The position numbers were made by a program, and so were the translations under genes. From the NCBI GenBank assembly GCA_019752245.1, contig JAIEMH010000071.1, positions 1 to 7,482 on the forward strand: 7,482 nucleotides of DNA, given 5' to 3'. Position 1 is the stretch's first letter. Every line of letters begins with the position of its first letter. Below the pieces are notes generated by a model. It was not told the origin of the DNA, did no database searches, and was given only the letters and a program-made list of their open reading frames with translations. This DNA comes from Flavobacteriaceae bacterium (GTDB lineage Bacteria > Bacteroidota > Bacteroidia > Flavobacteriales > Flavobacteriaceae). Below, one piece after another: positions 7,450 to 7,482 of the stretch.

Positions 7450-7482
7450 TTTTTTAGCCTTGACAAAATTATTTAGTGTTTT

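Noticed and set aside
7438..7456. Terminator for the T9SS gene (ATCTT-TAA-AAGAT followed by T6)
   Set aside because: Only a 5-bp AT-rich stem with a 3-nt loop, about 57 nt after the stop; too weak to call.

Overview
The window looks like chromosome of a Flavobacterium-type member of the Bacteroidota. Three signs point there: low GC, almost no Shine-Dalgarno sequences before starts, and a large exported protein with a C-terminal type IX secretion (T9SS) sorting tail of the 'type C' kind. No species can be named from sequence alone.

Layout. (1) 3-1136: the C-terminal third of an HAE1/AcrB-like RND efflux transporter, cut by the left edge. (2) 1145-2533: an OprM/NodT-like outer-membrane efflux lipoprotein gene 8 nt downstream, broken by one in-frame TAA at 1574-1576 where the family normally has Lys in 'DIWGKIR'. 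The rest of the frame is intact to 2533, so this is a fresh pseudogene or a sequence error. (3) 2555-2594: a strong intrinsic terminator closing the operon. (4) 2665-2984: an uninterrupted array of 29 units of an 11-bp repeat, organised as two equivalent 13-unit blocks offset by 166 bp. Both blocks run from an ACAC-type unit to a CTTT-type unit. (5) about 3104-3530: a decayed gene relic whose translated pieces resemble a small Bacteroidota protein family of unknown function. (6) 3531-3881: nothing recognised. (7) 3882-4154, minus strand: a small orphan ORF with a motif reminiscent of bacterial PH-like domains. (8) 4155-4576: AT-rich intergenic DNA with one good inverted repeat. (9) 4577-7381: a 934-residue secreted, surface-targeted T9SS substrate with an N-terminal choice-of-anchor-D-type domain, a jelly-roll-like domain and a flavobacterial adhesin-like body. 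(10) 7382-7482: gene-free tail with a short sequence resembling the end of the 11-bp array.

How the parts fit. The RND pump and outer-membrane factor would form the inner- and outer-membrane parts of a tripartite exporter; the periplasmic adaptor gene is presumably left of the window. If the stop codon is real, the pump has lost its own exit duct. Nothing links the T9SS protein functionally to the pump. The stretch from 2600 to 4570 looks like an accessory or decaying region: tandem repeats, gene relic, orphan ORF. I see no convincing defence or mobile system. The 11-bp repeat array is the least explained structure here.
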